Origin: Odoribacter sp. UBA944
GTDB taxonomy: Bacteria; Bacteroidota; Bacteroidia; Bacteroidales; Marinifilaceae
DNA length: 64,000 nucleotides
Direction: 5' to 3'
Assembly (NCBI GenBank): GCA_002293375.1
Contig: DBDA01000003.1
Location: forward strand, 4,056-68,055
The notes under the pieces are model-generated. The model was not told the DNA's origin. It saw nothing but the letters and a program-made list of their open reading frames with translations, and did no database searches. Below, piece after piece: positions 17,296 to 25,607 of this stretch. A program made the translations under genes and the position numbers. Within the stretch, counting starts at the first letter, position 1, and every line of letters begins with the position of its first letter.

Positions 17296-18840
17296 ATGTC
17301 ACTTAAAAGGAATATCCTTGATTTAAGGAAGAGAAAAGGGATTGTCCTCCTGGGAGGCGGTGAAGAAGCGATCAAAAAGCAGGTGGCGATGGGGAAACTG
17401 ACAGCCCGCGAACGGATTCAGGGAATTGTCGACGAAGGCTCTTTTCACGAATACGACATGTTTGTAGAACACCAGTCGAAAGATTTCGGCATGGATAAAA
17501 AGGTTTTCCACGGAGATGGCGTGATCATCGGAACCGGTACGATATACGGAGAACCGGTAGCGATTTACGCACAGGATTTTACGGTTGCCGGAGGTTCTTT
17601 GGGGCTGATGCACGCCCGTAAGATCACCAAGATCATGGACCACGCCATGAAAATGCGGATGCCGATCATCGGGATCAATGATTCCGGCGGAGCCCGCATC
17701 CAGGAAGGGGTGGATTCCCTGGCCGGTTATGGAGAGATCTTCCTCCGCAATACCCAGGCCTCCGGGGTCATTCCCCAGTTGTCCGTCATTTTGGGACCTT
17801 GCGCCGGAGGTGCAGTCTATTCGCCGGCCCTGACAGACTTTGTATTTGTAGTGGACAATATCTCCAAAATGTTTATTACCGGCCCGGAGGTGGTAAAAAC
17901 CGTGCTGGGCGAAGTGGTGACCATGGAAGAGCTCGGCGGAGCCCGGGTACACGCAGCCGTCAGCGGCAACGCCCACTTCTTTGCCATGACCGAACAGGAG
18001 TGTTTTGAACAGATCAAGCAACTGTTGACCTTTATTCCCTGGAACAATCAGCGCAAAGCCCGTTCTTTCCCAGCCAAACCGCCGAAACCGGAATACAAGA
18101 TCAACAACATCCTTCCGGCCGACCCAACCCAACCGTACGATGTACGCGACATTGTAAAGGCCGTGGCCGATGATTCGGAGTTTATGGAGATTCAACAGGA
18201 TTTTGCCCCCAATATCGTTGTGGGGTTCGGACGGATCGACGGCGAAACCGTCGGTTTTGTTGCCAACCAGCCGTTGGTGCTGGCAGGCGTGTTGGATTGC
18301 GACTCTTCCGATAAGGCTGCCCGTTTTATCCGTTTCTGCGACGCCTTCAACATTCCGATCGTTACGTTCGAAGACATGCCGGGTTACCTGCCGGGCGTAG
18401 AGCAGGAACACATGGGCGTGATCCGTCACGGGGCCAAGGTGCTGTATGCATACAGCGAAGCTACCGTACCCAAGATCACTGTCATCCTGCGCAAGGCGTA
18501 CGGAGGGGGGTATATTGCCATGAATTCCCGCCACCTGAAAGCGGACTTTATGTTCGCCTGGCCTACGGCCGAGATCGCCGTGATGGGACCGGAAGGTGCT
18601 GCCAATATCATTTTCAAGAAAGAGATCACCGACTCTACCAATCCGGAAGAGACCCGCAAACAGAAAGTGGCCGAGTACCGCGAAAAGTTTGCCAATCCGT
18701 ATGTAGCCGCTTCCAAAGGATACATCGACTCCGTGATCGAACCGGAAGAGACCCGTATGTTGCTGAAACATTCCATTGAAATATCCGGCAACAAAACCGT
18801 CATGGTTCCGCAGAAAAAACACGGAATTCCGCCGTTTTAA
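17296..18840 (+). CDS. Acyl-CoA carboxyltransferase subunit (methylmalonyl-/propionyl-CoA type)
   Basis: A 514-residue biotin-dependent carboxyltransferase of the crotonase-like fold. Two homologous halves carry the acyl-CoA and carboxybiotin oxyanion loops: 'GINDSGGARIQEGVDSLAGYGEIF' and 'GPCAGGAVYSPALTDF' in the first, 'FEDMPGYLPGVEQEHMGVIRHGAK' and 'RKAYGGGYIAMNSRHLKAD' in the second. It moves CO2 between methylmalonyl- or propionyl-CoA and biotin, in the succinate-propionate pathway. The biotin carrier follows after 17 bases. The membrane beta subunit and the small delta subunit of a sodium-pumping decarboxylase are not here, so the exact enzyme stays open. A weak promoter (TAACATTG at 17223-17230 after a T-run) may serve it. 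Confidence 0.92.
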   Translation: MSLKRNILDLRKRKGIVLLGGGEEAIKKQVAMGKLTARERIQGIVDEGSFHEYDMFVEHQSKDFGMDKKVFHGDGVIIGTGTIYGEPVAIYAQDFTVAGGSLGLMHARKITKIMDHAMKMRMPIIGINDSGGARIQEGVDSLAGYGEIFLRNTQASGVIPQLSVILGPCAGGAVYSPALTDFVFVVDNISKMFITGPEVVKTVLGEVVTMEELGGARVHAAVSGNAHFFAMTEQECFEQIKQLLTFIPWNNQRKARSFPAKPPKPEYKINNILPADPTQPYDVRDIVKAVADDSEFMEIQQDFAPNIVVGFGRIDGETVGFVANQPLVLAGVLDCDSSDKAARFIRFCDAFNIPIVTFEDMPGYLPGVEQEHMGVIRHGAKVLYAYSEATVPKITVILRKAYGGGYIAMNSRHLKADFMFAWPTAEIAVMGPEGAANIIFKKEITDSTNPEETRKQKVAEYREKFANPYVAASKGYIDSVIEPEETRMLLKHSIEISGNKTVMVPQKKHGIPPF

Positions 18841-18857
18841 CAAAAAGGAGCAGAACC

Positions 18858-19172
18858 ATGAAAAATACAAAATACGACAAGATCCAGATCGACGGGGTGG
18901 AGTACAAGACCACCTTTACCGAAAAGTGGCGGAACCGGAAAAATTGGGAAACACCCGATCCGAAACTGGTGGAAGCCTATCTTCCGGGAACGATCGTGCA
19001 TGTCAATGTTAAAAAGGGGCAAAAAGTCCAGGCGAATGACCTTTTGCTGGTGCTTCAGGCCATGAAAATGGACAACAAGATCACCTCTCCAGTGGACGGG
19101 AAGGTAAAAGCCATTCACGTTAAAAAAGGAGATCAGGTTCCTAAAGGAACGGTTATGATCGAATTGGAGTAA
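18858..19172 (+). CDS. Biotin carboxyl carrier protein
   Basis: A 104-residue carrier. The C-terminal 70 residues are a biotinyl domain: 'YLPGTIVHVNVKKGQKVQANDLLLVLQAMKMDNKITSPVDGKV'-type fold, with the biotin-accepting lysine at residue 70 in the motif AMKM. The N-terminal 35 residues are polar and charged, without the long Pro/Ala linker often found in such carriers. It is the partner of the upstream carboxyltransferase (17-base gap) and would shuttle CO2 on biotin to whichever second subunit completes the enzyme. A terminator follows at once. Confidence 0.95.
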   Translation: MKNTKYDKIQIDGVEYKTTFTEKWRNRKNWETPDPKLVEAYLPGTIVHVNVKKGQKVQANDLLLVLQAMKMDNKITSPVDGKVKAIHVKKGDQVPKGTVMIELE

Positions 19173-19178
19173 ATGCAT

Positions 19179-19208
19179 GGAAAGACCATCTGTCAGATGG
19201 TCTTTTCC
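19179..19208 (+). terminator. Terminator after the carboxyltransferase/biotin carrier operon
   Basis: The stem AAAGACCATCT / AGATGGTCTTT with loop GTC is followed by TTCC and a short T-rich tract. It lies 7 bases after the stop codon. Confidence 0.85.
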
Positions 19209-19234
19209 TATTTTAAAAATTAAAACAGATTTAT

Positions 19235-20155
19235 ATGAGTTTTTTTGTTGCCCGGAATATTGTAAAGAATTACGCCAATCACCGGGCGTTGGATGACGTT
19301 TCCATCGAGCTTCCGGAACGCGCCGTATACGGTTTACTGGGTCCCAACGGGGCCGGGAAAACCACTCTGATCCGGATCATTACCCAGATCACCGGGCCGG
19401 ATTCGGGAACCCTCTTTTTTAAGGGTAAACCGCTGGTACCAGCCGATATGACCCGGATCGGTTATCTGCCGGAAGAGAGAGGACTCTATAAAAAAATGAA
19501 GGTCGGAGACCAAGCACTCTACCTGGCCCGCCTGAAAGGTCTCAGCCGGCACGACGCCATAACGCAATTGAAGGCCTGGTTTGAAAAATTCGAGATTCAG
19601 GGATGGTGGGACAAAAAGGTTGAAGAGCTCTCCAAAGGAATGGCCCAGAAGGTGCAATTTATTACTACCGTCCTGCACAAACCGGAACTGCTCATTTTTG
19701 ATGAACCCTTCAGCGGGTTTGACCCGATCAATGTGGAGTTGCTGAAAAACGAAATACTGGAGTTGCGCCGGCAAGGGGCTACGATCATCTTCTCTACCCA
19801 CAACATGGGTTCTGTGGAGGAGATTTGCAGCCACATCGCCCTCATCAACAAATCCCGGAAAATCGTGGAAGGTCCCATTAACACGATCCGGGAGACCTAT
19901 GCCAACGATTCATACCGGATCAGCATCAAAACCGGGCCGGAATTGGATATCCCCGCTTTAACCGGGTCGGAGTTCGAGCTGATCTCGGACCAAACGGAGG
20001 GAAGCCGCCGGGATATTATCCTGCAAAAAGCGGCGGATGTACCTGCCAATACGCTGCTGAACCGTTTTCTGGATAAAGCCGACATCCTCTCTTACGAAAA
20101 GGTCATCCCCAGCATGAATGATATCTTTATCAAACTGGTAAAATCAAACGTATGA
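19235..20155 (+). CDS. ABC transporter ATP-binding protein (NatA-like)
   Basis: A 306-residue cytoplasmic ATPase. Walker A 'GPNGAGKTT', signature 'LSKGMAQKVQF' and Walker B 'LLIFDEPFSGFDPIN' are all intact. The C-terminal 85 residues after the nucleotide-binding domain match the accessory region of NatA/CcmA-like exporters. It overlaps the permease gene by four bases (ATGA), so the two are translationally coupled and form one exporter. The likely class is sodium or drug/peptide efflux of the ABC-2 type; the substrate is not shown by the sequence. Confidence 0.94.
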   Translation: MSFFVARNIVKNYANHRALDDVSIELPERAVYGLLGPNGAGKTTLIRIITQITGPDSGTLFFKGKPLVPADMTRIGYLPEERGLYKKMKVGDQALYLARLKGLSRHDAITQLKAWFEKFEIQGWWDKKVEELSKGMAQKVQFITTVLHKPELLIFDEPFSGFDPINVELLKNEILELRRQGATIIFSTHNMGSVEEICSHIALINKSRKIVEGPINTIRETYANDSYRISIKTGPELDIPALTGSEFELISDQTEGSRRDIILQKAADVPANTLLNRFLDKADILSYEKVIPSMNDIFIKLVKSNV

Positions 20156-21486
20156 ACAAGACATTGATCGTTATAAGCCGGGAGTTTTCCACCCGGGTCA
20201 GAAAAAAAACCTTTTTGGTCACCACCATTTTGGTTCCCCTCCTGTTTATCGGCCTGTATGCTTTTATGATCTGGATGATGGCGAAGAAGGATACGCAGGA
20301 CCGCCGGATCGCTGTGGTCAATGCATCTGCTATTGAACAGCCCATAAAAAAAATCAACAATACCGACTTTGTCTATACGACAGATTCCGTTTCACAGGAG
20401 AGAGCTTCAGACTACCTGACAGCCAACAATTACTATGCGATCCTGTGGATCCCGGCCGATGTCATGACAAATGCGGAAGTCGTGATGCACTCTTTCTCAC
20501 AGATCCCACCCAGCTTGGAGGGCGACATCCGGTCACAGCTCCGGAACCGGATCGAGGGTATTAAAAAAGCGGCTGTTATTGAAGAGTCCGGCCTACCGGA
20601 CTTGGAAGAGAAGCTGGACGCTACCCGAACACCGGTGCGGATCCGGACCCTGAAAGTGATGGAGACCGGAGAGAGCAAAGAGAGTTCTTCTGCCATAGCC
20701 GCTATTGTCGGAGTGGTGGCCGGGATGGCCATTTACATCTTTATTCTGATCTATGCCTCGCAGGTGATGCAGGGAGTGATCCAGGAAAAGACCAACCGCA
20801 TTATCGAAGTGCTGGTCTCCTCCATAAAACCCTTCCCGTTCCTGATGGGAAAGATCATTGGAGTTGCCTCCGTCGGTTTGTTGCAGTTCGTAATATGGAT
20901 CATTTTCGGAGGAGTAGCCATCATTGCCCTGCAAAGCGTTCTGATGCCCGGCGTTGACCTGGAAGCCTTGCGTAATAGCGCCGATCTGGCCCAAATGGCC
21001 CAAAGCAGCGGCATGGATATGGCGCAATTGGAAACCATGAAGCGAATTGCCCTGACCATTGATCCCGGTTATATTATCGGTTTCACTACCGCTTTTATCT
21101 TCTATTTTCTGGGGGGATACCTGCTGTATGCCTCTCTGTTCGCTGCTATCGGAGCTGCCGTAGACAACGAAACCGATTCACAGCAGTTTATGACTCCGTT
21201 GAGCATCGTCCTGATCGTTGCTCTCTACATCGGTATCGCCGCCATGCGGAACCCGGAAACACCGATCGTCTTCTGGGCCTCTTTTATTCCGTTCACCTCT
21301 CCTGTTGTCATGCTGGTGCGAATGGCGTTTGGAGTCCCAACCTGGGAGATACTTACCTCCGCTGCTATTTTAGTGGCTACGTTCGTATTCTTTACCTGGG
21401 TCTCCTCGAAGATCTATCGTGTCGGTATTTTGATGTACGGCAAGAAACCGAGCTGGAAAGAGATGTATAAGTGGCTTAAGTATTAG
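20152..21486 (+). CDS. ABC-2 type transporter permease (NatB-like)
   Basis: A 444-residue inner-membrane protein. One N-terminal helix ('TFLVTTILVPLLFIGLYAFMIWMM') is followed by a periplasmic domain of about 150 residues and then about six C-terminal helices. 'SQVMQGVIQEKTNRIIEVLVSSIKPFPFLMGKIIG' is the coupling region typical of ABC-2 exporters, and the layout matches NatB of Na+ efflux pumps. It is the partner of the preceding ATPase (four-base overlap). Two hairpins follow immediately. Confidence 0.92.
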   Translation: MNKTLIVISREFSTRVRKKTFLVTTILVPLLFIGLYAFMIWMMAKKDTQDRRIAVVNASAIEQPIKKINNTDFVYTTDSVSQERASDYLTANNYYAILWIPADVMTNAEVVMHSFSQIPPSLEGDIRSQLRNRIEGIKKAAVIEESGLPDLEEKLDATRTPVRIRTLKVMETGESKESSSAIAAIVGVVAGMAIYIFILIYASQVMQGVIQEKTNRIIEVLVSSIKPFPFLMGKIIGVASVGLLQFVIWIIFGGVAIIALQSVLMPGVDLEALRNSADLAQMAQSSGMDMAQLETMKRIALTIDPGYIIGFTTAFIFYFLGGYLLYASLFAAIGAAVDNETDSQQFMTPLSIVLIVALYIGIAAMRNPETPIVFWASFIPFTSPVVMLVRMAFGVPTWEILTSAAILVATFVFFTWVSSKIYRVGILMYGKKPSWKEMYKWLKY

Positions 21487-21488
21487 AA

Positions 21489-21523
21489 AGAAGCTGTCCA
21501 AAAAGCACTTTTTGGACTCTTCT
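21489..21523 (+). terminator. Terminator hairpin after the ABC exporter operon
   Basis: An imperfect inverted repeat has a core stem of GTCCAAAAA / TTTTTGGAC around GCAC, extended by AGAAG and TTCT with a 2-base internal mismatch. It starts three bases after the permease stop codon. The left arm (GAAGCTGTCCAAAA) resembles the GAGGCTGTCTAAA element next to it. Confidence 0.7.
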
Positions 21524-21535
21524 TGTGAATAAGAA

Positions 21536-21570
21536 AAGAGGCTGTCTAAAATGATATTAGACAGCCTCTT
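21536..21570 (-). terminator. Terminator hairpin of the convergent lipoprotein gene
   Basis: A perfect 14-bp inverted repeat (AAGAGGCTGTCTAA / TTAGACAGCCTCTT, 7-base loop). On the minus strand it is followed by TTCTTATT, so it probably ends the lipoprotein transcript coming from 22129. It has nearly the same arms as the tRNA-Pro terminator at 7549-7585. Confidence 0.75.
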
Positions 21571-21628
21571 AAAAGAATAGAAATTCAGAGGGAGCGTCTT
21601 TTACACACCACTTATTCTATATTTTTTC

Positions 21629-22129
21629 TTATCGAAAGACCAAATGCGGCGGAATATGGTTTTTGCCGTCGCCCTCTCCGGTAAATTTGTCGTCTTTGAA
21701 AAGTATATCCTCCAGTAGGTCGTAATCGCTGCGGTAGCGGGCCCGCCAGTCTTTGTCGCGGTAGCGCACTGTACTGTGGCGTGTCTGCGTGTTGTCAAAA
21801 TACATGTAGAGACAGTCGTCCCCCTCGCACTCGTAAGGCCCGAAAGAGAGGACAATGGGTGCCTGCCCATGTGGGTGGAAACGGACCTCCAGCCCGTGTT
21901 TGGTGGAGGTGACTACTTCCCCGGGAAAGCTTTTCCGCAGGACGATCCGCTCCTTGTTCCGCGTCTGTGGGTCACGATGTTTGAGCACAAGGCGTTTGGA
22001 GAGAAAATAGGAGGCCTGTCGCACTTCATCGACTTCCATGCGTTCGATCTTCGTTTGGGTGACAGACACCGCGCAGCCCGAGGCCAACCATGTGGCCAGA
22101 ACCACGAACAGAAACAACCGTTTTTTCAT
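21629..22129 (-). CDS. Small lipoprotein of unknown function
   Basis: A 166-residue lipoprotein (hydrophobic stretch ending 'LASGC', cysteine at residue 19). The body is charged and predicted mostly beta: 'LSKRLVLKHRDPQTRNKERIVLRKSFPGEVVTSTKHGLEVRFHPHGQAPIVLSFGPYECEGDDCLYMYFD'. The CEGDDC pair could be a disulfide in the periplasm. I do not recognise a family. It is monocistronic, between tRNA-Arg upstream and a convergent terminator downstream. Confidence 0.75.
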   Translation of the reverse strand: MKKRLFLFVVLATWLASGCAVSVTQTKIERMEVDEVRQASYFLSKRLVLKHRDPQTRNKERIVLRKSFPGEVVTSTKHGLEVRFHPHGQAPIVLSFGPYECEGDDCLYMYFDNTQTRHSTVRYRDKDWRARYRSDYDLLEDILFKDDKFTGEGDGKNHIPPHLVFR

Positions 22130-22210
22130 AAGTAAGCTTACCCTATTTACATATAAATGATCAAAAGGGATATCTTCAAGTAGCTGACTAACAAAAGAGG
22201 AGAAAATTTG

Positions 22211-22284
22211 TGATCCGGGCGGGGTTCGAACCCACGACCTACGGCTTAGAAGGCCGTTGCTCTATCCAACTGAGCTACCGGACC
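22211..22284 (-). tRNA. tRNA-Arg (anticodon TCT)
   Basis: A 74-base minus-strand cloverleaf: acceptor GGTCCGG pairs with CCGGATC (one G-T pair), the D-arm is GCTCAGTTGGATAGAGC, the anticodon loop CTTCTAA gives TCT, and the T-loop is GGTTCGAACCC. No encoded CCA. It reads rare AGA/AGG arginine codons. It has its own promoter upstream. Confidence 0.97.
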
Positions 22285-22306
22285 GACACATGACGGTTTG
22301 GCGGTG

Positions 22307-22338
22307 CAAATATACTCTTTTGCTGTTTGATGTACAAA
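22307..22338 (-). promoter_or_regulatory. tRNA-Arg promoter
   Basis: On the minus strand TTTG (22338-22335), a 20-base spacer and TATATTTG (22314-22307) precede the tRNA 5' end by 22 bases. Confidence 0.75.
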
Positions 22339-22411
22339 TCTTTTCTGCATGTTTCTGCAAAGCCGACTGCGAAAGCTCCGGTTGACAGCGACAGTGCTCC
22401 GGAGGAGAGGA

Positions 22412-24808
22412 TCAGCGAACCTTCCGGTAGCGGCAACGGCGAATAAGATAAAAGAGCGCCCCACCAGCCGGGATCAGGAGGAGCGGCAACAGCAGGTTCA
22501 GAGCCTGCCAGAACTTCCGCTCTGTTTTCAGTTTGGTCTTATTGAGCAGGTAGAGCGAAAGATGACGCCCTCTCAACTGCATCCAACCTTCGTCGTCGCA
22601 CAACAGGTTGATGCTGTTCAGGATAAAATCCCGGTTGCCGTAAACCCTGCCGCCGTACTCGTCGAACCCCAACGGCAACGCCACTGCGTTCTCCCCCACC
22701 CCCTTCACTTCGTTGCGGATCACATCGCCGTCGGCCACCACAATCATCCGGTTGTAACCGCTCTCCGCCCGGAATTCACCGGTCACCGCAGCATCCGCCC
22801 GCCGGTTAAAACGGAACATCGACTGGAAATTCCCTTCCACCAGAACGGCCACCGGCAAATAGCGCCGGTTGAACTTCTCTTCCGTCATCTTCTCCTCGAC
22901 AATCGAAAGGCTGACCGGGCTGGGTGTTTTCAACACGCCGGAGTGGGGAGACGAAGCCAGCAGCACCGTTTTTTTCAAACCGTTCCCGCCGATTGTATCA
23001 ATGGTGTTGGCATACTCCACTTTGACCGGTTGTATACCGGCAGTCACCGGATGGCGCCCCGCCGGATAGAGAAGCGGCCAGTAATACCAGGGAGCCGGGG
23101 TGTAAACAGGCGTGGCGCCGTTCATGCCCGTCACCACCGGGATCCGTACGCCATTTCCGTCCACCAATAGTTCGGGATTGATCCGGATGCCGTACTTAAA
23201 CAGAAGATCTTCGATGTTTAACGGACGGCTGACGGCAAAAACAGTCTCCTGTTCCTGCAACGCTTCGTGGCGCATCTCTACTTCGTCCACACACCAGAGT
23301 ACCCGGCCGCCGCGCATGATATACTGATCAATGATGTACTTGTCCCGCTCCGTAAAGCGTTCGGAAGGTTTGGCAACGATTAAAGCGTGATAGCGTTCCG
23401 GATCCGCTCCCAATGTATCGGGATCGACAAAATCCACCTGGTAGTAATATTGGAGCAATTGGGCCGCATCAGATACCGCAAGCCAGGGAAGTTCTCCCTG
23501 TCCCATCAAAAAAGCCACTGATTTTTTCTCTTTCCGGACCAGCAAGCGCAATGCTTTGGTCAGTTCGTACTCCAACGCCTCTATCGAGTGGTTGATGTTT
23601 TCGTCGGCGCTGTATACTGGAAGGTTTTGTAACAACGGCACACTCACCTCTGTCGAGTCGTCATAGACCACCAAAGCGGGAAAAATGATCTGTTGCTGCA
23701 AGGTCTCGTCCTCCGTCAGGCGATTCAGGTTCAACGGCAGAATACCCCGTTCTCTTAAATAGTCCAGCAACATCTTTCTCTCTTCCGGATCACGGATCTC
23801 CATCGGGTCGATTAATCGGTAATTCAGGCGATTCCCTGTGAGGCGGCGGAACTCCTCCAACATGCGGGTAGTTGCATACTGCAACTTCCGGATCCCCGGA
23901 GGCAGGCTGCCAGCTAAAAACAGGTCCACCTCTACCGGGCGGTCCAATCTCTCCAACAGGTTCTGCGTGTTTTCGGAAAGCGTATACCGCTTGTCGTCGG
24001 TAATATCCCACCGCCGGTACACCCCGGAAACCCAACTGTTCAACAGGATCAATGCAGCAAACATGTACCAGAGAAAACGCTGTCGGACTCCCCGGAAACG
24101 GTAAACGGTAAGCCCCAAAAAGAGGAGGATTACCGAAAGAAAATAGAGCACATCTCCCAGTGCGATCACACCCCGCGACATCGGCTCATAGTGATGATCA
24201 ATCCCTAAGGAAAGCAGAAATCCCTGGTATTCGGCCAACGCCGGAATATCTCCCAGAAAATCAAAGCCGGCATACAACAGGAAAGAGAGGGCCATACCGC
24301 AAAGGAAGGCTACAATCTGGTTCTCGGTGACAGCAGAAGCCCACACTCCGGCCGCCACATACAGGGCTGACAAAAAGAGCAGACCGATGTAAGAACCTGT
24401 TATGCCCCCAAAATCCACATTTCCGACCGGCTGGGATAAAAAACAGAGCGAAACGGGATAAACCAAAGTAGGCAAAAGCGATAAAAGCACCAATCCGAAA
24501 CCGGCGGCATATTTGGAAAACACGATCCGTGTTTTAGAGACCGGACGGGTAAACAGCAACTCCAATGTTCCGGAACGCTTCTCCTCTGCAAACAATCGCA
24601 TACAAAGCGCCGGCACTAAAAAAAGGTAGAGAATGGGAGCTAAGGAGAAAAAGGGTTGCAGATCGGCCAAACCGCTCTCCGGAATGTTGTATACTCCGGG
24701 AACCACCCACAAGAACAGGCCGGTAACGATCAGGAAACAGGCCAACACGATATATCCCGAAAGAGAGGAAAAAAAAGCGGTGACTTCTTTTCGGATCAGC
24801 TCCAACAT
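22412..24808 (-). CDS. Fused GldF-GldG gliding-type ABC transporter protein
   Basis: A 798-residue membrane protein that joins two proteins separate in Flavobacterium. Residues 1 to about 245 are GldF-like: an ABC-2 permease with about six helices and the coupling segment 'EEKRSGTLELLFTRPVSKTRIVFSKYAAG'. From about 250 it is GldG-like: one helix, then 'RRWDITDDKRYTLSENTQNLLERLDRPVEVDLFLAG', a long soluble domain and a final helix near the C-terminus. With the GldA ATPase these proteins form an exporter needed for gliding in flavobacteria. No gldA lies nearby and no other gliding gene is in the window, so here it is probably an exporter of unknown substrate. It ends the leftward dnaN cluster; the exonuclease gene lies 12 bases upstream. 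Confidence 0.9.
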   Translation of the reverse strand: MLELIRKEVTAFFSSLSGYIVLACFLIVTGLFLWVVPGVYNIPESGLADLQPFFSLAPILYLFLVPALCMRLFAEEKRSGTLELLFTRPVSKTRIVFSKYAAGFGLVLLSLLPTLVYPVSLCFLSQPVGNVDFGGITGSYIGLLFLSALYVAAGVWASAVTENQIVAFLCGMALSFLLYAGFDFLGDIPALAEYQGFLLSLGIDHHYEPMSRGVIALGDVLYFLSVILLFLGLTVYRFRGVRQRFLWYMFAALILLNSWVSGVYRRWDITDDKRYTLSENTQNLLERLDRPVEVDLFLAGSLPPGIRKLQYATTRMLEEFRRLTGNRLNYRLIDPMEIRDPEERKMLLDYLRERGILPLNLNRLTEDETLQQQIIFPALVVYDDSTEVSVPLLQNLPVYSADENINHSIEALEYELTKALRLLVRKEKKSVAFLMGQGELPWLAVSDAAQLLQYYYQVDFVDPDTLGADPERYHALIVAKPSERFTERDKYIIDQYIMRGGRVLWCVDEVEMRHEALQEQETVFAVSRPLNIEDLLFKYGIRINPELLVDGNGVRIPVVTGMNGATPVYTPAPWYYWPLLYPAGRHPVTAGIQPVKVEYANTIDTIGGNGLKKTVLLASSPHSGVLKTPSPVSLSIVEEKMTEEKFNRRYLPVAVLVEGNFQSMFRFNRRADAAVTGEFRAESGYNRMIVVADGDVIRNEVKGVGENAVALPLGFDEYGGRVYGNRDFILNSINLLCDDEGWMQLRGRHLSLYLLNKTKLKTERKFWQALNLLLPLLLIPAGGALFYLIRRCRYRKVR

Positions 24809-24820
24809 ACCATCTCTTTT

Positions 24821-25597
24821 TTACTTCAACATTCCGCTGGTCCGCAATTTAAGCTCCGTCAATATTTTTTTGGTATACAACGGGAATTCACCATTCAGCA
24901 TCCAGGCAAAATAGCCCGGTTGCTCCCGGAGCACCTGTTCCACCGGGATCCCCTTGTTTTTGCCGAAATTAAACACCTCCACACCCTTGTCGTTGTACAC
25001 GATAAACCCGGCGAAATCGGCATTTTTGTTCTGGGTAGAGAATTTACTTAAGAATTCGATGTTGTTCTCTAAATCAGTTTCGTAGCGTTCCAACTGGGAT
25101 TTCAACACCTCGTAGGTAGCCATGGTATCAGCTGCCGCCGAATGGGCTTCCTCCAATGATTTGCCGCAATAAAACTTATAAGCGGCAGACAACGTCCGCT
25201 GTTCCATCTTGTGAAAGATGGTCTGCACATCCACAAATTTTCGTTTCCGCATGTCGAAATCGACATCGGCCCGCAGAAACTCTTCTGCCAGCAACGGAAT
25301 ATCAAAACGGTTGGAGTTGTACCCTCCGAGATCGCATCCTTCTATGTAGTTGGCCAACTCTCGGGCAACGCCCCGGAACGTCGGACAATCCTTGACATCC
25401 GCGTCGTAAATGCCATGTATGGCAGAGGCTTCCGCCGGTATCGGCATCTCCGGATTGACACGAAGGGTCTTCTGCTGTTCCGTTCCGTTGGGCATCACTT
25501 TCAATGCCGACAGTTCAACAATACGGTCCCTGGCGATGTTTACGCCGGTGGTCTCCAAGTCAAAAAATACAATGGGATTGGCTAAGTTCAGCTGCAT
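24821..25597 (-). CDS. DEDDh 3'-5' exonuclease (DNA polymerase III epsilon-like)
   Basis: A 258-residue cytoplasmic exonuclease. The DEDDh motifs are complete: Exo I 'FFDLETTG' (D13, E15), Exo II 'GGYNSNRFDIP' (D99) and Exo III 'HSAAADTMATYEVL' (H152, D157). About 85 extra C-terminal residues follow the nuclease domain ('FSTQNKNADFAGFIVYNDKGVEVFNFGKNKG'), a tail common in Bacteroidota homologues. It sits 10 bases behind dnaN, which suggests it acts with the sliding clamp as proofreading or repair exonuclease. Confidence 0.93.
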   Translation of the reverse strand: MQLNLANPIVFFDLETTGVNIARDRIVELSALKVMPNGTEQQKTLRVNPEMPIPAEASAIHGIYDADVKDCPTFRGVARELANYIEGCDLGGYNSNRFDIPLLAEEFLRADVDFDMRKRKFVDVQTIFHKMEQRTLSAAYKFYCGKSLEEAHSAAADTMATYEVLKSQLERYETDLENNIEFLSKFSTQNKNADFAGFIVYNDKGVEVFNFGKNKGIPVEQVLREQPGYFAWMLNGEFPLYTKKILTELKLRTSGMLK

Positions 25598-25607
25598 ACC
25601 TTCCTTA

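Noticed and set aside
17323..18870. A 515-codon open frame on the minus strand, antisense to the carboxyltransferase
   Set aside because: A shadow of a long GC-rich gene. The translation is His/Arg/Gly-rich with no family pattern.
22412..24808. GldF-GldG fusion taken as proof of gliding motility
   Set aside because: No other gliding genes (gldA, gldK-N, sprA) are in the window, and fused homologues may serve non-motile bacteria.
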